A stretch of 64,000 bases of DNA from Prostheceraeus crozeri (GCA_907163375.1 CAJQUW010008697.1:1-64000); one strand, 5' to 3'. Shown: positions 50,106 through 64,000, counted from the stretch's first letter. Numbers and translations are program-made. Notes: generated by a model from the sequence alone, not told the origin.

Positions 50106-51520
50106 GCGGATCCAGAGGGGGGGTCCTGGGGGTCCGGACCCCCCGTTTGGTATGTACTGGCGCCCTTTTCATAGGATAGGCGCCTTGTTTTTTTATATTA
50201 TGTGTTTGTGGCTAAGAAAGATTATAAGTGCCTTGAAATTCCCCACTTGGACATTCTGGCGTTTCTAGCGCCCTAGTTACTGTTTAATCCACCCTCACTA
50301 GGGCGCCCCAGTTTCTGTTTCAGTCACTCTCTCTCTAGGGCGCCCTAGTTACTGTTTCATCTACTCTCTCCAGGGCGCCCCAGCTACTGTTTCATCCACC
50401 CTCTCTAGGGCGCCCCAGCTACTGTTTCATCTCTCTAGGGCGCCCTAGTTACTGTTTCATCCACCCTCTCTAGGGCGCTCCAGCTACTGTTTCATCTACT
50501 CTCTCTAGGGCGCCCCAGCTACTGTTTCATCCAGCTACTGTTTCATCTCTCTAGGGCGCCCTAGTTACTGTTTCATCCACCCTCTCTAGGGCGCTCCAGC
50601 TACTGTTTCATCTACTCTCTCCAGGGCGCCCCAGCTACTGTTTCATCCAGCTACTGTTTCATCTCTCTAGGGCTCCCTAGTTACTGTTTCATCCACCCTC
50701 TCTAGGGCGCTCCAGCTACTGTTTCATCTACTCTCTCCAGGGCGCCCCAGCCACTGTTTCATCTCTCTAGGGCGCCCTAGTTACTGTTTCATCCACCCTC
50801 TCTAGGGCGCCCTAGTTATTGTTTCGCAGTGTTGCCAACTCACACAGTTTACTCGTGTGTCACACGGTTTGGCCCTGCTGCACACGGTCACACGAATGAA
50901 ACTAACAATACACAAGGCAACTCCCCTTTACTTCAATTACACACGAAATTGTCATTAATTTTAAGCGATATTTGCTTTAAGTTTGGCCCTGCAAAAGTGA
51001 TTTCAGTCTACTGAATTTCCTTATAGACAGAGAATTTTATAAATAAAACTTATGATTTTTTATTAAAATAAAAAAAATATATAAAAATAATTATTAAAAT
51101 AAATCTTATAAAAAACTGACACTATGTGTTTTATTTTCAGATTATTGATAGAGAATCAATGTGTCCCATATTTTGAATAATTAAGCTGTTATTATTTACT
51201 CAAAAGTAGGCCTACGAAACAGAGAGCTTCTCCTTACTCTCTGGTACGAAAGGTTTATTAGAAATATGTGAATACGAAAATTCTAAATTTGCGAAAACTA
51301 AATTACGAAAATATCAAATATCAAATAAAAATTACGGAAAAATAAATACGAAAATTTACCACAAACCTTTTTAAATCTGTCACGTCACCTTGTTTAAGTG
51401 ATGTGTTCATTATAGCAAAGTCTTGCCTTGCGGTACTGGCCGATGCGCCTCTATGGATATATGTGTGCGCCCCCCCCCGATGTTTGAACCCCTCCCTTTC
51501 GAAAATTCTGGATCCGCCCC
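50106..51520. mobile_element. Possible non-autonomous DNA transposon carrying a minisatellite
   Basis: The left edge reads AGCGGATCCAGAGGGGGGG and the right edge CCCCTCCCTTTCGAAAATTCTGGATCCGCCCCTG, so CGGATCCAG occurs as an inverted pair about 1.4 kb apart, each next to a homopolymer-rich stretch. Such GGGGCGGATCCAG termini are common on short DNA transposons. No target duplication could be confirmed and no transposase is present. The interior holds a tandem repeat (50270-50825) and, after it, plain AT-rich sequence. Confidence 0.4.
50270..50825 (+). repeat. Minisatellite based on CTAGGGCGCCCTAGTTACTG
   Basis: At least a dozen units of 35-45 bases built on the core (C)TAGGGCGCC(C/T)(C/T)AG(T/C)TACTGTTTCATC, alternating with CCACCCTCT or TACTCTCT spacers. 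Neighbouring units form higher-order pairs (CTAGTTACTG unit followed by CCAGCTACTG unit), and one block (CTACTGTTTCATCCAGCTACTGTTTCATC) is duplicated. Each unit contains the palindrome GGGCGCCC. Non-coding. Confidence 0.9.
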
Positions 51521-51524
51521 TGAT

Positions 51525-54500
51525 TTGGATGAATCTGGCGAGCAGTTATGATTATTATGATTATCCATTATGTAAACATGTGTTTCATTGCTCCGTTTCA
51601 AGACCATAAAATATAATGTAGAAAGTTAGGCTGATTTTATTGGGCTTTTGACTCAAGTAGGATCATAATCATCGCATCATCAGTAGCTGCTTCGTCAGCG
51701 CTTGGTCAATGTCTTTACTAGATTGAATCAGCTCATTTAGTTCCACCTTGTCAACACCGCACGTTCGATCCTCTTAATTTGTGAGTGCTTCTATGCTACT
51801 TCGTCAAATCGGTCAATTTAAAATCATCAGGATCAGGCATTATTTTCCTGGTGTCTACAATGTCCTAAGAAGTCCAACCCGAAAACATGTCTTTAAAGTC
51901 ATAAAAAGTTCTAAAGGTTCTCAAAAGAATGTGAATGCACTTGGATGTGATTGTTTTTTATCAAAATAATGTTTATTTCATTTTCAAGTCAATGAAGCAA
52001 ATGAATATTTAAAGAAGTGTTGACGTATCTGAAGTTTTGATGTGTTGCATTTGCATGGATACCGAAATTGTAAATATATGAGCTGCTGGACATATTTGGA
52101 TATGTATCAGGACATCACGTCAGTAATATGAACTACAATAGTACAGAATTACTTCTCATAGATTCTTCATTTGAACACAGGGCAACTTCATTTGGAGCTT
52201 TGTACTGAGACCCATATTATAGCATTATTATACCATTTAACAGCTTGGGATCCCTGAAGGACCAAAACCTAACTGACAGTCAGTAAGCGTTAGGATTCAC
52301 TAGTGAATGAGATGACAAATATTTCCATCTAACTGCTCTTCTAGTTATGCAATGTATATAGCCATTATGATTAATATTCAATATACTGGTATATGCATGC
52401 GATCATACTATCATTGTCAGAAATGAAAATTAAGCTACATTTCTGCATTTCTACATTTCTATCGCAAAGCACGTTTAAAGCTAGTTGTCCTCTTTCTCCC
52501 TATATTTCTGCCATTTCATTCTTAACTTTCTGTCCTGTCCTCCATCATGCATTCAAGGAAATGTCAGTTTCATCCAAGACGGTAGAGTATTGTGCCATGA
52601 GTAGTTTGCCTTCGCTACCCGCATTAAAAGATATTGTGTGACATCAAAATTTTCAGCCCCCCTACCATATTATCGTTCCCGCGTGTCTACTAATCACATC
52701 GGTAATAGTCTATATACATGCTACTGGAATCTAAACATGGTTGCGCCGGTATTAACCTGCGCACGATGGATTTCCACTTTGACACACTGGCGCGCTTGCT
52801 TTCAGAAGTTCTTAAACTAGATTGTTTGTCTGGCGCGCAGGCGTGTCAACCTCGAATGCAGTACGCCTGGCCTTGGCGTCGCCGCGCTTGTGTTCTGACA
52901 TTCTAAAAATTGGAGCGCACAAATTTGGAAGAATCTAAGAATAGAAAACTCCAGGGCTCTTGGTCCGCCGAGGGAATCTGCTACTGCACAATCCGGCCCG
53001 CTCTGTGCAAAGACTCCAGTTGGCATATAGCGTCTGAATAAATACCGGTGCTCCGGGATCCAAACAATATCAATGGCTGTGACATAGAAGAGTCGCTACA
53101 TCTTATGCAAACTTGCAGCCGCTGTAGGACACAATTGGAAAAGTTGTTCCTCTCTCATCTCCTTTGAGATCACTAGAAATAATCTGAGATACTAATATCA
53201 TCATCCGGATCCATTTGTTTTATTTAGTTGATGCGATGGACATAATTTTAGAAATTTTAGACAAATGAGGTTAATTTGATGTCCATGTCAGGCAATGCAA
53301 GGCACTCAATCTGATGTTGGTTCAATGTGCATTATTTGGATAACTGTAAATAATTGAGGCATTAATTGACCATGCTTTTTGATTAGTTGCACTTTCGAGT
53401 TTAAAGGACAGTGGTTTATTAACCGATGAAAATATGGTCTAGAGAACGCGATGCACACACAAGTTGCCCAAATACCACATTTTGCAAGTACTTGGGCAGT
53501 GCCATGATTCTTCCAAAAGTTTTGTTCAGTTAGCCTTTGAAATACCTCAGATGATTATACAAGTGCTTTATCAATTTTGCTTTTTTCCTTCGCAAAGGCA
53601 ACTCTCAAAGGTAAGATAATAGTGTTCAGTTCACCTACAAGCTTTGTGTTCTATATGGAGAGGACTATACATGAAAGTATTGATTGGAGATATTCTCTCA
53701 CTATCGCGGTGTAAAATTCGGTAAATAACCGGCAATTCAAATATTTTGAGCGCACAAAAGCGCCAAATGTAATATCACGACAGACAAACAAAAGTAAAAG
53801 GATTCCATGCATAATGGAAAATTACGAGCGATTGATTTCATCGGAAATTCGCCATGTTTTGATTTGCACATGCTCACATCTGCATGTTGGCGCAGATTGG
53901 ATCTTCGCTATAGCTCGAAGAAAACCCGCGTAATTGAAGATCCACAATGTCATAATCTTTTGATGCGCGCAATTTAGAATTCAATTCAGCCTGCCTAGAC
54001 TGGAGGTCTTTCTATCGATAGGCTATTGCCGCACAACACAGCTGTTACATGGCTGTCTGGTCAAGACAGGATTTGGGATACCTAAGGGCCAAAATCTGTT
54101 TTTAAGCTATGGTTTGTGATTTGAGCCAATTTATTGGTGTCAATTTAACAGAAACGGAACATTGTTGCTATGTATGGAATCCTCAAGAATGCACGTTGCT
54201 AAAACGAAATCCAGAAATTCATTCGGTCCTTCTGCAGCTGACTACCTAGCATGTTTTTAAACAATTTTGAACGAGACTTTCGTTTCGAAAAACGGCTGAT
54301 GCAGAATATACATTATTCCTGTGTGAATTATACAAATTAATGGCTGAATCTGACAGAAATGGTCGTTATTACTGTCATGAATGTATGGTCGAGATTAGTC
54401 CTACTGAGGTATGTCGATGTACTTAAATCTGGAGGCATCCCATGTCAACATGTTATGATAGGTGACGGGACCTTCCTTGTAACATAGCAATATATCCCGT

Positions 54501-56139
54501 AGACGGTTGGCTATTCCAATTTTCCAAGAGTCTCATGTAAATGTGGATATTCATGGTTCATCGTGCTTCCGATTTTCGTGAAGGTTGAAGAGCACCTCAG
54601 TGAATAATGTTGGGATTACCTGGTCAAAATGAAATTTGAAGCAGATTTCTAAAAAACCGTTGATGGTGCCATGTACTTAATTCGTTAATAATAGAAACTT
54701 GTCAAGAAAGTTCCACTACAACTTGTATCATCTGATGCACCATGCAAGGTCATCATGTCCGATGTTTCGGATTAGCCGCTTATGAGAAAACGTGGGAAGT
54801 TACTGACTTAGTGATGTGAGAAAATGTGAAAGGTTAGCATCAAAACCAGTGATTTAATTAGTCATAATTCGGCGGAGGCAACGACAGCGAGTAGTCGCGG
54901 GTGATGTGCGCAAGGAGATGAGTGGGCAGTCATTGTGAACCAAAATAGGACGCGTACTTGACTGAAGTTAGTAGGCATGGCTGGCTCACGGTCCATGTTT
55001 TCATTATAATGGTGTTTAATAGGAACTTATCTGGATTCAACCTGCTTCAGTTAATTTGATTGGAGCGACTTCTCTGAGATAAGGGCATCCAGAGGTGACT
55101 TCTTCCATATAGAGATCTTAGTGCGTGACGTGTACACGCTCTCGGTGCTCAGGCCGTAGGCAGCATCCACAGGAATAACTAAAGGCAGCGCGGGCGAATA
55201 GATCACTCGTTCAAGTTTACAGGACCACATGATCTTTTAGAGAATATTATCTTCAGGCCCACCGCTTATCATAAGTTAACCTCCGCAGCGACCACGTGGA
55301 TATACTGATGGCACGACAGCCGTCAAGTCAGACAAAAGATTCGGTCATTTCTTAAGCCACTGAGATTGGGCTCCTGTCGTGTCACATGCATTTCGACACC
55401 CGACTCAGGTAACATGACAGAGCCCGAAAAGAAATCTCTGATCAGTGTCCGCACCGATCGAACACAAGAATAAGATCCAAAAGCCATAGTGATGATAGTC
55501 CTATGTCTGAAATGCTAATTTAGGGGCCTATTTATTATGGCAATACTTGAACGACCTGACCACGACGTATTGAATGGAGGCCGGGAAGACGCTAGTGGTC
55601 GGCAATCTAGCGGAGTTCTGCTTAGTTTTACACCAAAAAAATTATTATTATGACGATTGATTAGAGTTTCGTTGCTTTTTGGATGTTAGTTTTTGTTCAT
55701 GTGGAAATTCTAGCTTAGTGAAATGTTAAAATACTCAATATGATTATGAAAAATGATTATTTAGCCTATTCACGTATACTTTAGTGTAATATAGACAAAA
55801 TCACATTACTTAAGATAATTTACAAAAACTTCAACAGTGATTTTTTGTCCGACGTTGTCTTTTCCTTCGACAATTTCGCTACATTGTTGCATAATATATT
55901 TGCTATTGCTTGGGTCCATCTTTCTCCTTAGAGGTAATGATCCATTCATCAGTAGAATTATGAATTATCAAATCTGGATATCGCTGACGTAGAGTTTCTG
56001 CATCTTAAGTCTCTGGTAATTTATCATCAATCAGAAATTGAGGCAATTCATCACATTGCTGAGAACGCTGTTGACTTGTCAGTTTAAGTTTTTTCTTTGA
56101 TGGACTATATATAGATGATAGGGATCTCGAAGTTGTTGT
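51525..56139. other. No gene seen; possible retroelement tail
   Basis: Scattered short frames of random composition. At 55640-55655 the sequence AAAAAAATTATTATTATGACG resembles the microsatellite tail of a non-LTR element such as the one at 14288-14303, and the GC-richer 54850-55620 upstream of it may be its decayed body, but no domain is readable. Confidence 0.35.
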
Positions 56140-56423
56140 CGCACAGCTACAGTGTAGGTGGAACACAGTCGAAAACAGAGGGCGGTAGTAATGGTACACC
56201 GTTCTGGTTACCAGGACATAGTTTGCGACTAAAATCAGTAGGTCAGTGTAATTGAAACGCGTTGATTCATTGAGGGAGCAAAACTGGGAGGAAATTTATT
56301 TGAAAGAGCTCTCAACCAAGCTTGACAGTCTTCTAAATCTTTCTGAAATCTGTAGAGTGACACTGAATTGGGAAAATCCTTGTAGCCAGAGCGGCAACCG
56401 CACACAATGCATTTTCGACCCAT
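56140..56423 (-). pseudogene. Decayed THAP-type zinc-finger fragment
   Basis: On the minus strand ATG 56423 opens MGRKCIVCGCRSGYKDFPNS, followed by VSLYRFQKDLEDCQAWLRAL. CxxC...SGY, the FxF-like core and the invariant Trp are the start of a THAP DNA-binding domain, found in transposase-derived and host proteins. The expected CxxH half is lost and a stop follows at 56235. A later segment in another frame (GNQNGVPLLPPSVFDCVPPT, to about 56140) resembles the NxVPSIFDC end of THAP domains. Probably a transposon relic. Confidence 0.45.
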
Positions 56424-59400
56424 AGTCTCGAAGCATTTTATCACGCACAACACGAAGTGGAATGCCAGTTGCGAACGTCAAGAAGCAGCTTTAATGCTGC
56501 AATGTAATGACGGTGTGTTCTCAGTCTAATGAAAAACTGCAAGGAGAAAAATCACGGCGTAAGAAAAATCAATGCAATTAGCTAAACAGCAGCGCGTATC
56601 GGCTGACCCCGATCTCATGAGTCATGTCAGGCAGTGTATGTGATCTGAATAAGCATTGGGATGTGTGTCCTGCACTGCGAGTACTTTTTGACTATAGAAT
56701 CAAAGGTTTAACTCGGTAAAAGTGCTCATGGAATAAACATTCTTTCTAAATAAGTAGGATTCCGCTAGACTGACTGCCATCGGCGTCTTCCAGGCCTCTT
56801 TTCAGTACGCCGGGGACCTGACCTATCGAGTAGCCACTATGCAAAATGTTGTAAGTTCGGTTAGTGCACTCGTTATAGCTTGACTTCATCGGTGCAGTAA
56901 TTGATGGCATGAACAACTACACAACACTAGAGCTCGCAGTCTACTACTCCCTCTTTATATAACTTGATGAAGTCAATACGTAGCTGTCATTATCGCTGAT
57001 ATTCTGCTGGTTAGGGACAGTGTCAGCATTCTGGGAACTAATGGTTTCGAATCTTACGAAGTGTTTCATATGTTACTTGTTCGTTGAAAATCAACATGAA
57101 TTTTTCTCGCCAGGTAGGATGGACACCCTGTTTAAGTTGCGTTGGAAACTATTGTCGAATACTGTCCGGTTAGTATTGCAGACTATATGAGTCTCACATA
57201 TAAATGGATCTGCGTATGTGCATGAATTTCCATTGAAATTCAGAAAACAGCAGGTAATAAAAATGCGGAAAACAGCAAGTATCTTTACTGCAGCTTTATG
57301 TTTGGCACCCGTAGAAATCGAGAGAAAACATGAAAGCAAATTCCGGCTAAGATGGCTACAAAAATCCCTACGTGGCTTGATCTTTGATGTATTCATTTAT
57401 ATTGTGCTGTAAATCTTCAAGAACAGAAACAACAATAAGGTTTTGTCTGCGCGAAAATTGCACTAAACCAATATCTGAACAGCAAAAGGAAATGTAGGGA
57501 TATATTTATCGTGATGGCAAATGCAAGACTGATGAGTATCAGCTCATGAACTGAAGAATATTAGTTCAGCTTAGTCGCAGCTAATAGGAAGTCGCGTTCG
57601 ATCAGTTCCCTCGTTCACTTTTGAATGACTAAAAACCTCCTTCCTTCACATTCAAAGTGGGTTTGCACTGACTAGAACTATTGACTAAGCGGACTATCGG
57701 TCCTTTAGTATATGGCACCTGAAGCGCGTGGAAAAGTTTCACATATGAAATGAGTTTAATAAGTTAAGAATCCTATTTTTGGGTGAATTAGGGTTTTCAG
57801 TGAGTCTGGAAATTGCGCTCCGAAAATGCGTGGGCTCCTTGACCAATTTTTCATTATAAATTGTCTTTTCCTTAGAAATTCTCATCAAGCTCCATATTTT
57901 GCTTAAATATGTTTTAGTTAATGATGCACTTCGATGATGGTTATTCGACCATTTGAACTAATGACCCAAGTAAATTCAAGTAACAACGTGCAATATTATG
58001 TGAACATTTAGCTTTTCTGTGATCAACTGATAAGGCATGATACATATCGTATAGTACGGTGTAAACTATTTCAGCAAAATGATACATACTGTATAATTTC
58101 TGTGATATCTCGTCTTCTTGTGGAGACCTAGTTAAAGTATTTGAAGCTTCATTTATGACAAGACGAATAGGATCTATTGTTGTTTTCTTTGCTTGAATAA
58201 ATGTCCACCATCGAAGATAGTAATCCATGTTGAAGAACAAAATTGTGTGTATTTCCTTAAATGGAAACAAGCAAGTAAAAGTGCACTATAGAGCTTGTTA
58301 AAGGCGCCTATAAAGCTGTGATGATTGTGCTCCAATCGCATTCACTGATATGGATGATTAAGTCTTCGATAATCCCATTGAAATTGACAAATGCTTTTAA
58401 AATGCATTTTAAAAATCTTTGGGATCATGAGCTTTTGTTAGATCGACCATCATATTTTGAGAACTGAGACTCATTTCACATAACCAACACACAACTTAAA
58501 CCATTCCATATTGTTTGACATATTTGGAAATACACATACCGATTTTCCTCAAATGTTGGACCCGACACTAATGGAATTGCCCAAATGTAATTGCGAGATA
58601 TTGCAAAATCTAGAAGACAATACAGTAAAACCTACGATGAGCGGACACTCTCAGGGAATGATGTAAGTGTCCACATTCAGGAGGTGTCCGTTCCCGGAAG
58701 GTGTTGAAAATCCTAACACAAAACATGTCTTTGAATGCTGCATACATAGCAATGACAATGATAGTTAATGCATTTTCTCTACGAATAAAAGTTTGATAAG
58801 TGGAAAGCATGCGTGTAGACTAGGACAGTCACATAAAAAATTGGACATGTAGCATTCAATTTACGTTGTACATGTCTTAATACTGAATAAGGTACTCGGT
58901 CTGTATCTTTCCCTTGAGCTTTTAGTCCCTTTATGCACATTCAATTTCGATCAAAAACTCATTACATCAGAAAGTTTTTTCCATACTCAATCTGAATAAC
59001 GAATGACATTTGCCAAATACACCCAAAAATACGGGGTCCAGGCAAGAAATGGCAACTTTCTCTTTTTTTCTATTAGGACAAAGCAGGCAACCAAATTATA
59101 GATCAAATCAATTGCACAGACTATTGCACTACGTATGAGAATGAAATTGCACCAAAATTTTCTGGAAAATGATAAAAAGTTTTCAAAAAAATCGATTTTT
59201 TCTCCCAAACCCGAAAAACCCGAGTTTGAGTTTATTGTATGAGAGAAAACTCTACCCGATCAGGCTTCAAAGTTCTTGATTAACCTTACTGCTAAGATAA
59301 AAATTGCACCTGTGAACTGCACGTCTTCGTGGCATTTGGCAAATTACTCGCAATGTAGTTCAGTGGCAGGTCAGTAAAGATTCTTTAATTATTTAAAGAT

Positions 59401-62400
59401 TCTAGCACACGTCGTGATTTTCAAGAGTTCATTCACGAGGTCACTCGAGCATTCCAATAATTTTTTTGCGGCAGTTGACAAGAAAATTCTCGCGTCTGGA
59501 AGAAGTTGCTTTTTGTCCTACCTCACTTGCGACAGCTCTGTCTTGAAAACAAGCCTTTGCCCAAATGTGATGATGATTTATACTGTTTTCCTCAGTACAA
59601 GCGAGAATTTCATCTTATCATTAGACAAAATGGCTGGATTGTAGAAATTCTATTAAGCTTATAGCGTACCTAATCACGTGTCAGAACATATATTGGTTTG
59701 CTTTCTGCTTGACACTTGTTTTTATTTTTGCTTAAATAATTTGGTTCTGACCTCTCCACTTCATCTATTTTCGCTTTAGTGATTGAAATTTTCTTTCATA
59801 TTTATTTTCTACTTTGATTGATTTTCCGTGTTTTCTATTGAACAACAATTTTGCAGTGACTTTTCGTGATGCATAGCTTAGTATGGCATCTTAACAAAGG
59901 TGCAACCTTGACCTCGACATTGATTAAGCGTATTTTAACCGAGGTCGAGGTCTGACTGAACTGTAGTCAGATAATTACAGAAATTTTTCGGTATTCATAA
60001 TTTTTTATTTGCACCATTGCTTTCATACGGATTTGCTCCTTTACGCCTACTTATCGGGCACTTTGGACATAAGAATCTTTAACAAATGCATAAAATTTGA
60101 ATGATTGTAGCAAATACTTGGAAACATAGACATACAGACTTTTCGTTCCTCCGCCAGGACGAGTTTTTGCATTGAACGAAACTGACCATGAGACTTCCAC
60201 AGCCTGTTCTTCACTGCATGACTACTACGAAAGTGCGCGCCGAGTTCCTTAGATCTGCAGAAAAGATCAAAGAAAAAGACATGTTGATTGAAGGAATATT
60301 GAAGTTTTCGACCAACATTTCAGTTTGGTGTGTTTACTCCGACAATGCGAGATCTATTAGCTATAGCGCCATACTTTTTTTGGCAAGATATATTTTCAGG
60401 GCATGAAATCATGTAGCCAGACACCTTTACCTACAAAACTAAAAAACAGATTTGGATCCAGCAATCATCTTAGTAAGGGAAACATAAAATTTTGATAAAA
60501 TATTAGCAAACCTTAAGCATCTAACCACATTCATACAAATATCGCACATCGAAAGTTGTTTTTAGCACTTGATACAACGTGATAGAAGACAAAATGAAGA
60601 CATGTCATGCGTAAAATTATGTAGCTAGAGTTAATAGACGCATAGTCGCAGAAACACTTCAAACTGACATATTGGTCGAAAACTTCAATTTTCCTTCAAT
60701 TGACATGTTTTTTCTTTGATCTTGTCTGTTGATTAAAACAGTTCGATAGAACTCGGGAGGCGCGCAATTTCGTAGTAGTCATTGGGAGTGAAGCTTTTTG
60801 TGAAAGTCTCATCTAAGTTCTTGTTCCACACAGAAACTCGTCCTGGCGGCGAGTATAATATTTCTATGTTTCCATAGAATTTGTTGCAATCATATAAATT
60901 TTATATCTAAATTTGCATTCAAGATTCTTGTGTTCAATGTTAGGACCTGTTGAGATAGGACATGGGGCATCATGCCATCAGATAATTTCACTTTTTGTGA
61001 CTCTTTATATTTACAAAATGGTTCCGTATCCGCTAACAATTGTCATTTTTTTATTTGCTATTGTTAGCATGTAGCTTATTTTGTCTCCAAACATGAGCAT
61101 AAAGCACATTATAATGTAGAAATTAACTAATTAAAACTTACATAGATTATGTTCAGATTTTCAGTGTACTGACGCAATGTGATTAATAGCATAATAAACA
61201 CAACAGTTTTGTTTTCCTTTCATGCAAGTGCCCGGCACCAAAGTCAATCAATATTATACAACTTATTTTGGGGCCAACCTCGATTAAAATCTAATCACTG
61301 CATCCTTGCGCTCAGTAAGCAGCTCTCATTGATTGTGCAATGAATACCTGTAGTGTCCACGTCTACAATTTGTCTGCCTCATTGCTTAATTGATTCTTAG
61401 GAAGAGAATGTGTGTCCCTTAGCAGCACTATGAAAGTCCATACAATAAAACTTAAGAGTATCTCAAACTGATGTACCTAGTTGATGTCGTAAGAATTTGT
61501 GTCGCACACTGCTTTCAAGCATCTTTGACAGCACCTTGATTGAGATAGCATTTCGAATTTCAGTAGCATCTGACATTCACAGCTTGACCAATCTGTCCAC
61601 ATGATACTGAGGATTTAAGCCAGTATGATTATATATGTAGGATTATTATTTTACATTAAATAACCGCGTTTTGAAATAGAGTGAAGTAGCCTGATTATCT
61701 GACTATTGATCGAGCAATTTACAAACATAAGTATGCAGGTATGAGAATCTTCCGGGTTTTCCGGGGTTTTGGTGCTGAAAAGACCATTCTCGTAATTCAC
61801 CTAAATATGCAATAAAAAATTATACCCCCTCCGAAAGTTAGATTATTTAAAAAACGTCCATTTTTTCGCCCTAGCCAACTATTTTTCTTACATTAGATTA
61901 TGCCAAATATCAATAAAAAGGTCACAAAAATTTCAAGACCAGACCCCCTTCGCAAACTTGCTCGCTCGTTCCGGGTTTTTTATTTGCCCTCAATCTCATG
62001 CCTGGTATGATACACTAGCACCAAATGTTCCGGCATTGATTGTCATAAGCCGACGCAGAAAATACGATGTTGATTATGGAAGCAGTTACAGTATCACAAT
62101 CATTTTCCCACTGGGATGCTCTAGGTATGTCTGCTTAGTACAGTACGTAGATATCGTAGTTATTTCAGGTCCAATAGCTGATTTGTGCTGAGGGTATTTT
62201 CATGTTGAAGCAATCTCCATGCTTCATAATAATGAGTGTATTTGCGATACAATTTTATTGTGTAACTTCTATTTATTTCAGCAATTGGTGTGCCCTACAT
62301 GTCAAGGAGGATTTATCGAAGAAGTGAATGAAAGGTAATGCGCTAATATGAAAGATATAAATCTAAGAAGTATTGTGTGCCTCTGAGTCACTCCGTAACT

Positions 62401-64000
62401 TGCGCAAATTCTTTTCTTTTATGTGTCGTTCTTTTAATTCTTGTAGGCATTGATGGATGTACATTTATTCACTAGATTATTGCAATTTATCTCTATGTGC
62501 AGATGTGTCGAAATTGTGTATGTCTTCATGTATGTAATGATTTCTATTTCACGAATAAAAACGTTTCTACTACTACTAATACAAACAAAATCATTTCACA
62601 TTATTATTACTATGCAAATGGTGAACTTATTTCTTCAGCTTTGAAGAGGAACAATTCCGCGATAATGTGGCAACCTCCATGGTAAGTTTGAATTCATATT
62701 TTACCCTCTTGTGCATGTTGACCCGTGAAAATTTGAGCGGGTGTCGAAACAGGGTTTTGTTTAGGGGTGCACCGATCAATAACTTTGCTAATCGATAGAA
62801 GGTAGCCGATTAATCGGCCGATTCTTTCATTAAGGTCCATCTGAAATCGACGTTTTCGATATACAGAAAGGACCGAATTTAGTTAAAAGTGAGTTAGTGA
62901 TGATAAAGTACACCAAATAATTAGTAGAACATCCTGAATTTTCCGTGCAAACTGTTCTGATGCTAGTCTAGTGCTATGTAGAGTCGATTAATTTTGAATT
63001 TTATATAGTTGCTTTTTATTAGATTCTAACAGACTACTTGAAGCATTATTCATAAGATTGGCGACGGAGATATGCAGCAAAAAACGCTTGTTTTATATGA
63101 TCACGTTGCAATCAAAGTCATCGATAATCAGCATTAGCAAAGTAATAGAGACACGGAAGGATTATCAACCAACCGATCCATTTTCTAACCAATGCTGGAA
63201 CTCCCAATTTTCCCACAAGATAATCGCAATTATCTACTAGAGGACTCCGCTTCCTAAATGATAGATAATTCCAGCTCTTTGCAAAGATGAATGTGTAGGA
63301 TGATATTCCGCGCTGAGATTCGAACCCAGGTACCCCAGTTGTACCTGTAACTAGTTAGTCCTCTATCAGAGGGCTGCAATAACTGCTTGTCTGCTGCCTA
63401 TCCAATGATTGCATGTTTAGACCAACATGATACTGATGAATTTAGAGATGAATGAAAGCACTGATCATGTCCGTCATGACGAACGAAAATAAAGACGCTT
63501 ATGGCTAGGATATGAGCTTCCCCGATAAACACACATCATCTCCTTCCTAAGAATGATTCTATTAATGGATTTAAAGACTAGCACAGAACCCGAGGACTGC
63601 AAAGAACAAGTCATAAAAAAATGTTTTGCGAGATGTGATAATTTCCGAAGCATTTTAATTGCGGGATAAGATACTGATGTATTGAATTTCCTTTTGCGGG
63701 TGCGAATCATAACTAAAATAAAAAAGAAAAGCAATCACTTCGTACTTGCGCTAGCATATTTCGATTCAGGAACACGCATATTTACGAGTATGCAGTCAAC
63801 TCCGACTGTGATTTGATTGCCCATCGTCTAACCAAAAAGGCATTGCACACTCAACATCCACTACTTGCATGCATAATCTATGATTAAATTTCTAGATACT
63901 CACTTCGCTATGGCACTTCTCGCAGAATCAAAACTCTGACCCAGCGTTTCAAATAATCATTCATGAAGTTATCTTAAGTTTGCTTGTGTTTTATTTTTTC
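56424..64000. other. No gene seen; short DNA-transposon end fragments
   Basis: No convincing coding frame. 58619-58710 (TACAGTAAAACCTACGATGAGCGGACACTCTC...GTGTCCGTTCCCGGAAGG) resembles the terminus of a pogo/Tigger-type element, without a partner end. 62764-62830 (GGGGTGCACCGATCAATAAC...GATTAATCGGCCGATT) resembles a hAT-type terminus, also single. A tRNA-like stretch on the minus strand near 63300-63370 is described among the rejected items. Confidence 0.35.

Noticed and set aside
63290-63375. A tRNA-like stretch on the minus strand: GGGTTCGAATC T-loop with a paired T-stem, and CAGGTAC/GTACCTG stem.
   Set aside because: The D-arm is shortened and no matching acceptor stem could be found, so it is more likely a tRNA-derived repeat than a tRNA gene.

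Overview
This is a 64-kb stretch of AT-rich, intron-bearing animal nuclear DNA, probably from an invertebrate and plausibly an arthropod. That reading rests on the mix of mobile elements (mariner, hAT, CR1/Jockey-like and Penelope-like elements, and an insect-style Polinton) and not on a host marker gene. Host coding content is very low: one Q/M-rich exon near 16.2-16.7 kb and a decayed THAP-domain fragment near 56.3 kb. Most of the rest is decayed transposons or sequence in which no gene can be seen.

Region 1 (1-7.7 kb) opens with the outer 934 bases of a Polinton terminal repeat whose body lies left of the window. Next comes a mariner-type element (1681-3470). A nested stack follows: a CR1/Jockey-like reverse-transcriptase remnant is split by a hAT-type element (3904-7116, 8-bp target duplication), which is itself split by a second mariner-type element (4215-5932). 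Region 2 (7.7-23.6 kb) holds a two-ORF non-LTR retrotransposon (about 10.4-14.3 kb), the Q/M-rich exon and a Penelope-like GIY-YIG remnant.

Region 3 is the main content: a complete Polinton/Maverick (23617-47649, about 24 kb) with inverted repeats of about 1.9 kb and a perfect 6-bp target duplication (TGCAAG). Its reading frames look intact. It carries the expected set: protein-primed DNA polymerase B, chromodomain integrase, FtsK/HerA-type packaging ATPase, adenain-like protease, a capsid protein, two basic adenovirus-core-like proteins and two related structural-type proteins. It also carries unusual accessory genes: two RING-type proteins, a DEDDh-exonuclease-like protein, a free-standing copy of a PolB N-terminal domain, a Cys-rich small protein, two tandem paralogues of possible PC4 type, and a 181-aa protein that reads as a full two-repeat TATA-binding protein (TBP) core.

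The working picture is as follows. PolB and a leftmost coiled-coil gene are read rightward, and a gene at the right end is read leftward, each from a TATA promoter next to or near a terminal repeat; PolB and the right-end gene also share paired CCAAT boxes and an intron placed exactly after the start codon. The tightly packed leftward block (45.4-38 kb, then 36.7-33.7 kb) supplies packaging, integration and capsid functions. It is interrupted only by a 1.25-kb rightward island holding the TBP-like gene and its two neighbours, which could be a transcription module for the element's own genes. Region 4 (47.7-64 kb) has a minisatellite inside a possible DNA transposon (50.1-51.5 kb), the THAP fragment and otherwise no recognisable gene.
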